Shown: positions 1 to 6,769 of the stretch, piece by piece
Layout of the letters: every line of letters begins with the position of its first letter
Numbering within the stretch: position 1 is the stretch's first letter
NCBI GenBank assembly: GCA_002730485.1
Contig: PCAH01000163.1
Span: 1 to 13,277 of the forward strand
Source: Dehalococcoidia bacterium
GTDB taxonomy: Bacteria; Chloroflexota; Dehalococcoidia; UBA3495
Length of the DNA stretch: 13,277 bases
Reading direction: 5' to 3'
Translations under genes and position numbers: made by a program
The notes under the pieces: model-generated
The model's input: only the letters and a program-made list of their open reading frames with translations
What the model was told of the DNA's origin: nothing
Databases searched by the model: none

Positions 1-288
1 ATCCCCCATCCGCTCGAGTTCCACCACGATGTGCAGCAATGCGATGATGGCCCGTAGGTCTCCAGCCATCGGCTGCTGGGTCGCAATCATGTCCACACAG
101 CGGTCTTCAATCTCAAACCGCTTCTGGTCGATGTAATCGTCGTCGTCGACCACTTCCTGAGAAGCGACCAAATCGCGCCGCTTTAGCGCGTCCACAGCGC
201 GGTTGATGGACTTCCCCACTATCTGGGCCAGAGTCTCAACCTCTTGTTGTAGCTGGTTAAGTTGTAGGTCGAAATCTTCTCGGGGCAT
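1..288 (-). CDS. phoU: PhoU-like phosphate signalling protein, N-terminal part (cut by window edge)
   Basis: The reverse strand from 288 is open to base 1 (96 codons), so the 3' part of the gene lies outside the window. The translation begins MPREDFDLQLNQLQQ and carries hallmark PhoU residues: an early helix with LAQIVGKSINRAVDAL, then DDDDYID, IEDRCVDMIATQQPMAGDLR and VVELERMGD. In PhoU these acidic and ERxGD residues line a metal cluster on a three-helix bundle; full proteins have two such bundles in about 215-230 residues, so only the first is seen here. The family is known to link the Pst phosphate transporter to the PhoR kinase and to restrain phosphate uptake. No pst genes are visible, although they could lie beyond base 1. 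The ATG start is well supported by GGAGG (bases 298-294) five bases upstream. Confidence 0.88.
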   Translation of the reverse strand, partial: MPREDFDLQLNQLQQEVETLAQIVGKSINRAVDALKRRDLVASQEVVDDDDYIDQKRFEIEDRCVDMIATQQPMAGDLRAIIALLHIVVELERMGD

Positions 289-386
289 GGCTGCCTCCAA
301 TTATTACCAGGGCAGGTTCTTACCGGAGATTGGTTAACCACTGCGCCGTGCCGAATCCGGCGGGGCTTAAGTCAATTTTACCCACG

Positions 387-851
387 TTAGACCTTCTTCC
401 AGAATGCCTCCCTTTTGCGCTGTTGGTCCAGTAATGACACATCGAGCAATTCTGGTTGTGCGCCAGGGGTGGGCGGACTGGGTAGCTTGTAGCCGATGGC
501 GTCAAACACCTCTTGGTTGGTGTAATAACCGTTGTAGGTCTGGAGCACCAACTGGTCGAAGAACACCGGGTTGGCTGACTCAACGGCTTTGAGCAGGTCA
601 TCTTTCGCGGTGTTGGACAAGGCACTAAAGCCCTGTGTTGAATCTTGACCGGCAGCCACAGATATCTTGGCGAGGCCTTCGTTGAAGCGTCTGGTCAGTC
701 CGGTGTTTGCGGAGACGATTTCCTCTATGTAGGCAGCAATCCCCAGGTTACCCGCCCCGGGTAATTTGTCCTTGGGCGGGATGATTCGGTTCAGCACTTC
801 GCTCAACAAGTCCCGTTGCGCTTGAGAGAAAATCTGTTTTGTGTCGCTCAA
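387..851 (-). CDS. Gluconate 2-dehydrogenase subunit 3-like small protein
   Basis: A 154-residue protein resembling the gluconate 2-dehydrogenase subunit 3 family (PF13618-like). Typical family features are an N-terminal FSQAQRDLLSEVLNRIIPP segment, a PGAGNLGIAAYIEEIV stretch, and the C-terminal LQTYNGYYTNQEVFDAIGY block. In known systems this small subunit accompanies a GMC flavoprotein and a cytochrome c in a membrane-bound or periplasmic sugar dehydrogenase and usually carries a Tat signal. Here I see no Tat motif or hydrophobic segment, and no GMC or cytochrome partner in the window, so the substrate is unknown and the gene looks orphaned. The start codon is TTG (851-849), chosen because AGGAG (861-857) lies five bases upstream. 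It is 98 bp upstream of the phoU-like gene on the same strand, so the two may be co-transcribed, but they share no obvious function. Confidence 0.72.
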   Translation of the reverse strand: MSDTKQIFSQAQRDLLSEVLNRIIPPKDKLPGAGNLGIAAYIEEIVSANTGLTRRFNEGLAKISVAAGQDSTQGFSALSNTAKDDLLKAVESANPVFFDQLVLQTYNGYYTNQEVFDAIGYKLPSPPTPGAQPELLDVSLLDQQRKREAFWKKV

Positions 852-871
852 TTCGGCTCCTGTTCCCTGTA

Positions 872-889
872 GCCGGACGATTATCCGGC
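872..889. repeat. Inverted repeat, 6-bp arms with 6-base loop
   Basis: GCCGGA (872-877) and TCCGGC (884-889) are perfect complements around CGATTA. It lies 21 bases upstream of the TTG start of the minus-strand subunit 3-like gene, where an operator or 5'-leader hairpin could sit. No T-run follows on the minus strand, so it does not look like a terminator in that direction. Confidence 0.4.
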
Positions 890-910
890 GGTTGGGAAAG
901 TGTCTCCAGG

Positions 911-926
911 CGGTTCAGATGAACCG
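911..926. promoter_or_regulatory. 16-bp palindrome, possible operator
   Basis: CGGTTCA (911-917) and TGAACCG (920-926) are perfect inverted arms of seven bases with a two-base centre GA. The length and tight spacing suit binding by a dimeric helix-turn-helix repressor, and the divergent gap is a sensible place for one. No regulator gene is present in the window, so the binding protein is unknown. Confidence 0.35.
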
Positions 927-1140
927 TTTGAATGGCAATGTACATCTAACAATTCGTCTCAGCCAGGCGTCCATGGGAGCTCGCTGGGATTCGACAAGGA
1001 TACTCTCGCGGCTAGAACTGAGTCAATTTTGCTTTGATATTCACTCGGTGAAGCACGGTTTAAATATATTCCTCCCAACACGGTGAGGCGCTCTTTTGAT
1101 TGTTGGCGCTATCGTGCTGGGAGTATCATGGTTCAAATAT

Positions 1141-1164
1141 CCGAGGTGACGGCTCGGTCTTTCT
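1141..1164 (+). promoter_or_regulatory. Terminator-like hairpin in the leader of the radical SAM gene
   Basis: CCGAG (1141-1145) pairs with CTCGG (1153-1157) around a seven-base loop, followed by TCTTTCT (1158-1164). The stem is short and the T-run is interrupted, so this is at best a weak terminator. Its position 66-90 bases before the preferred ATG of the downstream gene, with no gene ending upstream on the plus strand, would fit a leader attenuator. It may also be chance. Confidence 0.25.
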
Positions 1165-1229
1165 CGAACAATTTGGGTCAAGATGGAAGTCCATGATTTG
1201 ATTTGTGGACCGCCATAGCTGGACTATCA

Positions 1230-2531
1230 ATGGCACGATACAACCCATTCTTCTGGTTTCTCAAAGGCGTGATATACGTCGGTGAACGTTGGTTTCAGGT
1301 AAACGGCGGAGTAATTGACTCCGTGGCTGACGGTCGCCGCGATAACCGGTTCTGGCTTGCCACCCGATACTTCAGCTGGCGCAAGTTCTTTAATTTCATC
1401 AGGGTTGAGGCTCAACTTCGGTTCACCAGGCGGGTTATCTGGGGCAACCCGTACGAATGGGAGATCGACACCACCAATATCTGCCAGTTGAAATGTCCCC
1501 TTTGCCACACCGGAAAGGGCACCATCCACCGTGACCAGGGCGTGATGGATTTCGACCTGTTCACCGAGCTTGTCGACCAAATCAAGAACTCCTGCATGTG
1601 GCTCACCCTATACAGTTGGGGAGAACCCTTCCTGAACCAGCGTATCCACGAATACATCGAGTACGCCCACGACAAGAAGATTGCCACGATCATCAGTTCG
1701 AACCTGAACAAACCCCTGACGCCGGAGATGGCAGAGCAAGTGATCAGGTCAGGGCTTGATGTCATGATCGTCTCGTTGGACGGTGTGACCCAGGATGTCT
1801 ACGAGGTGTACCGCGTGGCTGGCCACTTGGACCGGGTGCTGGCGAACCTCCATCTACTGGATGAGAAGAAGCGGGAGTTGGGTTCAAAAACCCCTTACAT
1901 CGAGTGGCAGTTCATTGTGATGAAGCAGAACGAACACCAACTGGAGGAGGCCAAAGTCCTGGCCACTGAGTTGGGCGTCGACTCGCTGGTGTTCAAGAAG
2001 GTGGACTTTCCCCATGGAGAGAATGACCAGGCCGAGGCCGAACGTTGGCTGCCCCGCGAACATCCGGAATACCTGCGTAAGGACCCTTTCTACAAGCCGT
2101 ATTCTGAAGATGGTCAGGTCTGTTGGCGACTGTGGCGAAGTGCGGTGGTGAACTGGGACGGCGGGTTCGCTCCCTGCTGTTATCTCACCGACAAGACACA
2201 GGACTTTGGCGACCTCAACGAATCTTCAGTGAACGAAGTCTGGAACAACGCCAAATACACCACAGCCAGGGCTCTTTACGGTGAAAGATTCGTCCCTGAA
2301 GAGTGGATCGGTTGCTTGGATTGCAGTGTATATCAGGGAAGCAGCGCCGCGCGGCATCGCGGTCCGGTGGACCTGAAGCCGGATGCTGTGCTCTTACAGG
2401 TAAATGGGTCGATGCCTACTGGCAAGAATGGAGTTAAGCCAGCGGTAGGTAACGGTTCAGATCTGATGGAGGCTCCCAAAGACACAGATGAGGCTGTTAG
2501 CCAAGCAACTAATTCCAAAGAACGGGCCTGA
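1230..2531 (+). CDS. Radical SAM protein with reduced SPASM-like C-terminal domain
   Basis: A 433-residue radical SAM enzyme, numbered from the ATG at 1230. The cluster motif CQLKCPLC places the three cysteines that bind the S-adenosylmethionine [4Fe-4S] cluster at residues 85, 89 and 92 (CX3CX2C), preceded by the usual EIDTTNIC strand. WGEP at 130-133 replaces the common GGEP that contacts the SAM amino group. A C-terminal region has C298, a GGFAPCC turn (C316, C317) and CLDC (C362, C365), resembling one SPASM/twitch auxiliary cluster rather than the full seven-cysteine set. Residues 1-80 are an aromatic-rich extension and the last 55 are a low-complexity tail. SPASM proteins often modify peptides, but no precursor peptide is visible and the substrate is unknown. 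An in-frame TTG at 1203 would add nine residues; neither start has a strong ribosome site, and ATG with GGA six bases upstream is slightly better. Confidence 0.88.
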   Translation: MARYNPFFWFLKGVIYVGERWFQVNGGVIDSVADGRRDNRFWLATRYFSWRKFFNFIRVEAQLRFTRRVIWGNPYEWEIDTTNICQLKCPLCHTGKGTIHRDQGVMDFDLFTELVDQIKNSCMWLTLYSWGEPFLNQRIHEYIEYAHDKKIATIISSNLNKPLTPEMAEQVIRSGLDVMIVSLDGVTQDVYEVYRVAGHLDRVLANLHLLDEKKRELGSKTPYIEWQFIVMKQNEHQLEEAKVLATELGVDSLVFKKVDFPHGENDQAEAERWLPREHPEYLRKDPFYKPYSEDGQVCWRLWRSAVVNWDGGFAPCCYLTDKTQDFGDLNESSVNEVWNNAKYTTARALYGERFVPEEWIGCLDCSVYQGSSAARHRGPVDLKPDAVLLQVNGSMPTGKNGVKPAVGNGSDLMEAPKDTDEAVSQATNSKERA

Positions 2532-2733
2532 CATACCACGATATTCAGACCGACAGCCTCTGGAATTTCCCAGGGTTGTCCGTCACGATTTGATTGAACC
2601 TTCATAGTTCGTGGGAAACCTTTTTGCAACTGTAGGGGTAACCAGCGCATCAAACCTAGGCGAAACACGAGCGTTGGACGGTGCGGACACTCTTCCGTAC
2701 TTTAATACTGGGAGTCATCGTTAGAGCCTGATA
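2532..2733. other. Intergenic region between the radical SAM and first PAP2 genes
   Basis: About 200 bp with no convincing gene; a minus-strand open frame that crosses from the radical SAM gene into it looks like a shadow. I found no clear terminator. A possible weak promoter for the PAP2 gene is TTGGAC (2674-2679) with TACTTT (2698-2703) and an 18-base spacer; the second box matches the consensus poorly. The gap suggests that the PAP2 genes need not be transcribed together with the radical SAM gene. Confidence 0.35.
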
Positions 2734-3564
2734 ATGGCTAACATCAAGAAGCACATCCCTCATCTGCCTCCGCCACTGATGTGGCTCGCCCATCTAAGGG
2801 AAGTGGGGCTGGTCGCGGGTGTTTATTTCGCCTACATGTACACTCGGGCGTTGGTTTTTTCCGACTTCCAAGCCACTGCTTTGGACAATGCCCGGCGAGT
2901 GATAGATTTTGAGAAGAAGGTTGGCGTCTTCTGGGAACCGATGTGGCAGGATTGGGCCATTGAGAGCGCTAAGTCTATGGTCATCTTCTTCAATTGGGCC
3001 TATATAATCACATTTTTCCCAATTGTCTTGAGTGCGGCGGTGATCCTGTATTTCACCAACCGCGAGACGTATAAGTATTACCGAAACGTCGTTCTGATTA
3101 GTTTCGTTATTGCTTTGCTGGGGTTCATGTTGTTCCCGTTGGCCCCGCCCCGAATGATTGCGGAACATTTTGTGGACACGATCAAGGTATTTGGCCCATC
3201 AGGATATGCCAGCCGGGAACTTGCCAATTACTACAATGCATATGCGGCCATGCCCAGCCTCCACTTTGGCTGGACGGTTATGTTTGGCATAATCTTCCTG
3301 CGGACGAATAAAAGAGTGATTCAGGTCTTTGGTGTGATCTATCCAACCCTGACCCTCTTTGCCATCACCATCACTGGAAATCACTACATCATGGATGCCG
3401 TCGGCGGTGCGCTGCTGATTATCGCGTCATTCCTGACCATGGAGATAGGAATCCGCCGCCGGTTATTTGTGCCTGCGCTGTACCCCTGGGTGCGGAGTAA
3501 GACGGATGCCCGTCACGGATTGAGCGACAGTCGTAGTCGGAGCAAATCACTTAGTCGACTTTAG
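2734..3564 (+). CDS. PAP2-superfamily integral membrane phosphatase/phosphotransferase (copy 1)
   Basis: A 276-residue multi-pass membrane protein of the PAP2 superfamily, closest in style to the Aur1/Ipt1-like branch (PF14378). About six hydrophobic segments are visible. The catalytic signature is complete: FPLAPPR at 134-140, AMPSLHFGW at 172-180 with H177, and GNHYIMD at 215-221 with H217 and D221. Known members act on phosphate esters of lipids, or move phosphoalcohol head groups between lipids, through a phosphohistidine intermediate; the lipid used here cannot be read from sequence. The last 20 residues are a soluble tail rich in Ser and Arg. The next gene is a clear paralogue 97 bp downstream. 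ATG at 2734 is the first reasonable start, with only a weak GAG upstream. Confidence 0.87.
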   Translation: MANIKKHIPHLPPPLMWLAHLREVGLVAGVYFAYMYTRALVFSDFQATALDNARRVIDFEKKVGVFWEPMWQDWAIESAKSMVIFFNWAYIITFFPIVLSAAVILYFTNRETYKYYRNVVLISFVIALLGFMLFPLAPPRMIAEHFVDTIKVFGPSGYASRELANYYNAYAAMPSLHFGWTVMFGIIFLRTNKRVIQVFGVIYPTLTLFAITITGNHYIMDAVGGALLIIASFLTMEIGIRRRLFVPALYPWVRSKTDARHGLSDSRSRSKSLSRL

Positions 3565-3661
3565 AACTGTTTGTGCTCGGCAGCCCTGCCAATCGCTGGT
3601 ATTTTCTCCTCAGCCACCCCCATAATCAGTTAAGACCACTTTTGGCCTGATTGATCGCAAG

Positions 3662-4378
3662 ATGATTTCTACCATCAATGGAAATAGAGCCGCGCTAGCT
3701 GAGATAATCCTTTATATCGGCGCGTATTTCGTCTATCTCGTAACCCGAGGGTTGGTCCACGATGACACACGGGCGGTGGGTCTGGTCAACGGCGAGCGGA
3801 TCGTTTCCCTCCAGCGGGACCTGGGCTTCTTGTGGGAGCCTGGTTGGCAGATCTGGGCTTTGGAGAACGTCAAAGCGCTGGTCGTGACCATGAACTGGGT
3901 CTACATCATCACCTATTGGCCGATGATATTGGTGGCTGCGTTCATCCTCTTTGTTAAGAACCGCCGGAATTACAACTTCTACCGGAGTGTGGTCTTCGTA
4001 AACTTGGCTGGGGCGCTGCTGACCTTCATGATCTTTCCGGTGGCTTCGCCTTTTGCCATATCCAGCGTGGAATTGGTGGACGCAATCCAGGAGTTTGGGC
4101 CCAAGTTCTACGGCAGCGAAGGCATGGCCGCCTACTACAATATCTCCGCCGCCATGCCCAGCCTTCACTTCAGTTGGACCGTGATTCTTGGGGTGCTGTT
4201 CTGGAGATCTTTGCCAGGAGTGTTACGTGGGCTTGGTTTGGCCTACCCAGCGCTGACATTCTTTGCCATCACCCTTACCGGCAACCACTTCATCCTGGAC
4301 GCAGTGGCAGGCGGAACACTGGCCGCGTTGTCCTTTGGCGTGGTCTGGATCGCTAAACGGTGGTTCGTGCCGTGCTAG
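3662..4378 (+). CDS. PAP2-superfamily integral membrane protein (copy 2, tandem paralogue)
   Basis: A 238-residue paralogue of the preceding protein, alignable along nearly its whole length: for example WEPGWQIWALE against WEPMWQDWAIE, NWVYIIT against NWAYIIT, and AAMPSLHFSW against AAMPSLHFGW. The catalytic histidines and aspartate are kept (H169 in PSLHF, H209 and D213 in GNHFILD). The first motif differs: FPLAPPR of copy 1 is FPVASPF here, so the arginine expected to help bind phosphate is absent. This suggests altered substrate or weakened chemistry rather than simple redundancy. It also lacks the Ser/Arg-rich tail. The stop TAG (4376-4378) overlaps the stop of the convergent CoxE-like gene. 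No good Shine-Dalgarno sequence precedes the ATG; coupling to copy 1 is possible across the 97-bp gap. Confidence 0.86.
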   Translation: MISTINGNRAALAEIILYIGAYFVYLVTRGLVHDDTRAVGLVNGERIVSLQRDLGFLWEPGWQIWALENVKALVVTMNWVYIITYWPMILVAAFILFVKNRRNYNFYRSVVFVNLAGALLTFMIFPVASPFAISSVELVDAIQEFGPKFYGSEGMAAYYNISAAMPSLHFSWTVILGVLFWRSLPGVLRGLGLAYPALTFFAITLTGNHFILDAVAGGTLAALSFGVVWIAKRWFVPC

Positions 4379-5715
4379 GGTCGACGGCGCTTGCCCCACA
4401 TGGGGTGCTGGAACGAGGGCAGATTCAGCCGGTCGATGGGCCGGTCTTCCACCACGGGTTCCGGCTCCGGTTCCTCTGGCATGGGCGCTCGGTAGCCCTG
4501 TCCCAGCTGCCTATCATCCCCCAGGTTGCTCAGGTGCTGGGACAACGATTCCAGGCTGTTGAGGTTGTGAACTGGCAAGAAGTCGTCCACGAAAGGCAAT
4601 GCCGCCTTCATTCCCTGGGTCAGCGGCTGGTAGGTGGGCGAACCCAGCAGCGGGTTGAGCCAGATGAGCCGGTGGCAGCTCCGCTGAAGTCGGGAGGTCT
4701 CCCTGGCCAGCAACTCAGGGTCGCCCCGATCCCAGCCGTCGGAGATGATCAGAACCACGGCCTGTCCCCGAAGCACTCGCCGCAGCCATTCGTAGTTGAA
4801 GCTCTTGATGGCGTCTCCGATCCTAGTCCCACCGGCCCAGTCAGGCACTGCTTTGGAGACCTCGTCGATGGACTGGTCGATGCTCCGGTACTTGAGGCTT
4901 CTGGTGATGCGGGTCAGGCGAGTGGCAAACAAGAACGCTTCCAGTTGATCCAGGCCACCGGAAATGGTGTGGATGAATTGCAGGAGCATACGGGTGTAGC
5001 GTTCCATGGAACCGCTGACATCACAGATCAACACCAAGGGGCGGTGCTTCTCTTTGGGCGACCGATGGACCAGGTCGAGTGACTCGCCGTTGTATTTGAG
5101 GTTTTGCCGCATGGTGCGTCGCAGGTCCAGCGGACCGGACTTACCCGGCGCTAGACGGTGCGTTCGGCGTTTACCCAAATCCCAGGCGAGACCGGCCATC
5201 ATAAGGCGCGCCTCGGCCATCTCCAGTGACGTGAACTCAGAGAAATCCTTCTGCCTGAGCACTTCCACCGCGCTATAGGTCTTGCTCAGGTCTACGTTCT
5301 GGACTGAGTCATCGTTGGGTTCCCCTTCCAGAAATCCTTCGCCATCCGGTTCGTCGTCCCGTCCCGTGGAGATCTGAGGTTTGCGGAACCGTTTTTGTTC
5401 GCCCAGCGACCGTAGGTCCATGGTTGTGGTGCGGTCTGACGGTTTGCGCCAGAATATCTGGAAGGCTTCATCGAAGATGGGCAGGTCCTGTTTGCGGTGT
5501 ACCAGGATGCTGCGGGCGGCCTGGTAGAATTCTCCGCGCCTCCCGATGGACACATACTCGGTGGCCCGCACGAGGTCCAGCATATTGCCGGAGCCGATCT
5601 CCAGCCCAACCCGTCGCAGCATCTCGCCAAACAGCGTCAGACTTTGGAGGATGTGGCCGTCTTGGCCGGCATCGTTGGGCAGTATGGGTATTGGCCCGGG
5701 AGTCTTGGTTGCCAT
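4375..5715 (-). CDS. coxE: VWA-domain protein, CoxE-like
   Basis: A 446-residue protein with a C-terminal von Willebrand factor A domain of CoxE type. The metal-ion-dependent adhesion site is intact: DVSGSM at 232-237, T297 in GGTRIG and D326 in SDGWD. Residues 1-110 form a helical region common to CoxE-like proteins, 115-140 is acidic and probably disordered, and the last 45 residues are rich in Pro and Glu with a basic end. In Oligotropha (Afipia), CoxE works with the AAA ATPase CoxD to mature the Cu-S-Mo site of CO dehydrogenase; elsewhere MoxR-VWA pairs act as chaperones. No coxMSL genes lie in this window, so a role for another molybdoenzyme is only inferred. The gene starts within the stop codon of the upstream ATPase gene (TAATG), a sign of translational coupling. 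The symbol is by family resemblance. Confidence 0.85.
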   Translation of the reverse strand: MATKTPGPIPILPNDAGQDGHILQSLTLFGEMLRRVGLEIGSGNMLDLVRATEYVSIGRRGEFYQAARSILVHRKQDLPIFDEAFQIFWRKPSDRTTTMDLRSLGEQKRFRKPQISTGRDDEPDGEGFLEGEPNDDSVQNVDLSKTYSAVEVLRQKDFSEFTSLEMAEARLMMAGLAWDLGKRRTHRLAPGKSGPLDLRRTMRQNLKYNGESLDLVHRSPKEKHRPLVLICDVSGSMERYTRMLLQFIHTISGGLDQLEAFLFATRLTRITRSLKYRSIDQSIDEVSKAVPDWAGGTRIGDAIKSFNYEWLRRVLRGQAVVLIISDGWDRGDPELLARETSRLQRSCHRLIWLNPLLGSPTYQPLTQGMKAALPFVDDFLPVHNLNSLESLSQHLSNLGDDRQLGQGYRAPMPEEPEPEPVVEDRPIDRLNLPSFQHPMWGKRRRP

Positions 5716-6692
5716 TACCCGCGTCTGCGGCCACCCCGGCGAGTGCCACGGTTCTTGGACCGCTCCAGCATGTCATGCACCGGTTCGCCCTTCACCGAGT
5801 CGATGTCGTCCTGGTACTTGAGCATCATGCCCAGGGTATCGTCGATCACTGCCGGGTCCAGTTCTGTCTGGTTTAGAGCCAGGAGGGCCGAAAGCCAGTC
5901 CAGGGTTTCAGTGATGCCGGGTATCTTGAATAGCTCGGTCTCCCGCATCTCTTGGATGAACGCCGTCACCTGCTCGGCCAGTTTCTTGGGCGCATCGGGA
6001 AGTCTGGCGGAGATGATTTGAAGCTCTTTCTGGTAGTCGGGGTAGTCCACCCAGTAGTAGAGACAGCGACGCTTCAGTGCGTCGTGTACCTCCCTGGTGC
6101 GGTTGGAAGTGATTATGACGATGGGTGGATGGGCCGCTTTATAGGTGCCCAACTCAGGGATCGTGATCTGGTAATCAGCCAGCAGTTCTAGCAGGAACCC
6201 CTCAAACTCCTCGTCGGAGCGATCCAACTCGTCTATCAGCAGCACCGGCGGTCTTTCCTGGGCCTCATCTATGGCCTGGAGCAGAGGCCGCTTGATGAGG
6301 AATTTCTCGCTGTAGAGGTCGGCGGTGGCGGTGTCTCGGTCAACGTCGCCGGATGCCTCCATCAGGCGGATCTCTAGTATCTGGCGGGCGTGGTTCCACT
6401 CGTACACTGCCTGGTTGATATCCAGACCCTCGTAGCACTGGAAACGGATCAGCTTGGTGCCCAGACCAGCGGCAAGGGCGCGGGCGATCTCGGTCTTTCC
6501 GACGCCAGCTTCGCCTTCCAGGAACAGTGGACGCTGCAACTTCATGGCCAGGAATATGGGAACTGCCAAGGCCCGGTCAGATACATAGACCTGGTCTCGC
6601 AGCATCTTTTGAACGTCTTCTATGGACTCGGGAGCTTGGTACTCACCTGCGGGTTCAGAGGAGGTCTTATCGGTGGTGGTCAAAAGGGTCAC
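5715..6692 (-). CDS. coxD: MoxR-family AAA ATPase, CoxD-like
   Basis: A 325-residue MoxR-type AAA+ ATPase. Walker A is GEAGVGKTE (residues 60-68, K66), Walker B is LLIDELDR (151-158), sensor 1 is ITSNRTRE (N197), and ALKRRC (205-210) supplies likely arginine-finger residues. The C-terminus ends in an Arg/Gly-rich basic stretch. MoxR ATPases act with a VWA partner to remodel or activate target proteins; CoxD is the form that pairs with CoxE for Mo-Cu CO dehydrogenase. The downstream coxE-like gene overlaps by one base, so the two are almost surely made together. The start is GTG (6692-6690) with GGGAG only three bases upstream, a tight spacing; a nearby in-frame TTG (6683) is an alternative. 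The gene is 68 bp from the pyrophosphatase-like gene and may have its own promoter there. Confidence 0.88.
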   Translation of the reverse strand: MTLLTTTDKTSSEPAGEYQAPESIEDVQKMLRDQVYVSDRALAVPIFLAMKLQRPLFLEGEAGVGKTEIARALAAGLGTKLIRFQCYEGLDINQAVYEWNHARQILEIRLMEASGDVDRDTATADLYSEKFLIKRPLLQAIDEAQERPPVLLIDELDRSDEEFEGFLLELLADYQITIPELGTYKAAHPPIVIITSNRTREVHDALKRRCLYYWVDYPDYQKELQIISARLPDAPKKLAEQVTAFIQEMRETELFKIPGITETLDWLSALLALNQTELDPAVIDDTLGMMLKYQDDIDSVKGEPVHDMLERSKNRGTRRGGRRRG

Positions 6693-6738
6693 TATCTCCC
6701 GTTGATGGCATTCCAGGACGGCTCAGGCACGGAAGATA

Positions 6739-6769
6739 ATTGTATCCCAAACGAACTGGGCTAATCCAA
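6739..6769 (-). promoter_or_regulatory. Possible promoter for the coxDE-like pair
   Basis: On the minus strand TACAAT (6744-6739) matches the -10 consensus at five of six bases and TTGGAT (6769-6764) matches -35 at four of six, but the spacer is 19 bases, longer than ideal. The -35 box overlaps the end of the upstream gene. It would let the ATPase/VWA pair be expressed apart from the genes before it. Confidence 0.27.

Larger units (their letters stand above)
852..1202. other. Divergent intergenic region with palindromes
   Basis: This gap of about 350 bp separates the minus-strand subunit 3-like gene from the plus-strand radical SAM gene, so it should hold promoters for both. It is more AT-rich than the genes, mainly around 1015-1080. 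Short open frames here (for example plus strand 841-1086) have no recognisable protein character. Visible structures are listed separately: inverted repeats at 872-889 and 911-926 and a hairpin at 1141-1157. A weak promoter-like pair TTGATA (1034-1039) with TTTAAA (1059-1064) has a 19-base spacer and points towards the radical SAM gene. A direct repeat GGCGCT occurs at 1087-1092 and 1105-1110. None of these is proven. Confidence 0.5.

Noticed and set aside
841..1086. Plus-strand open frame of 81 codons in the divergent gap
   Set aside because: It starts within the subunit 3-like gene, has no recognisable protein character and covers palindromes that look regulatory.
1087..1110. Direct repeat GGCGCT with 18-base period
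   Set aside because: Six-base direct repeats are common by chance and no other feature supports a binding site.
2333..2668. Minus-strand open frame of 111 codons crossing into the intergenic gap
   Set aside because: It overlaps the end of the radical SAM gene, has no ribosome site and shows no domain or signal peptide.
3565..3661. Possible terminator GGCA-GCCC-TGCC between the PAP2 genes
   Set aside because: The stem has only four pairs and the T-run is displaced, so termination is not convincing.
4360..5082. Plus-strand open frame of 240 codons
   Set aside because: It is antisense to the CoxE-like gene, which has an intact VWA metal site, and its translation has no family features.
5497..6021. 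Plus-strand open frame of 174 codons
   Set aside because: It spans the junction of the CoxD- and CoxE-like genes on the opposite strand and is unsupported.
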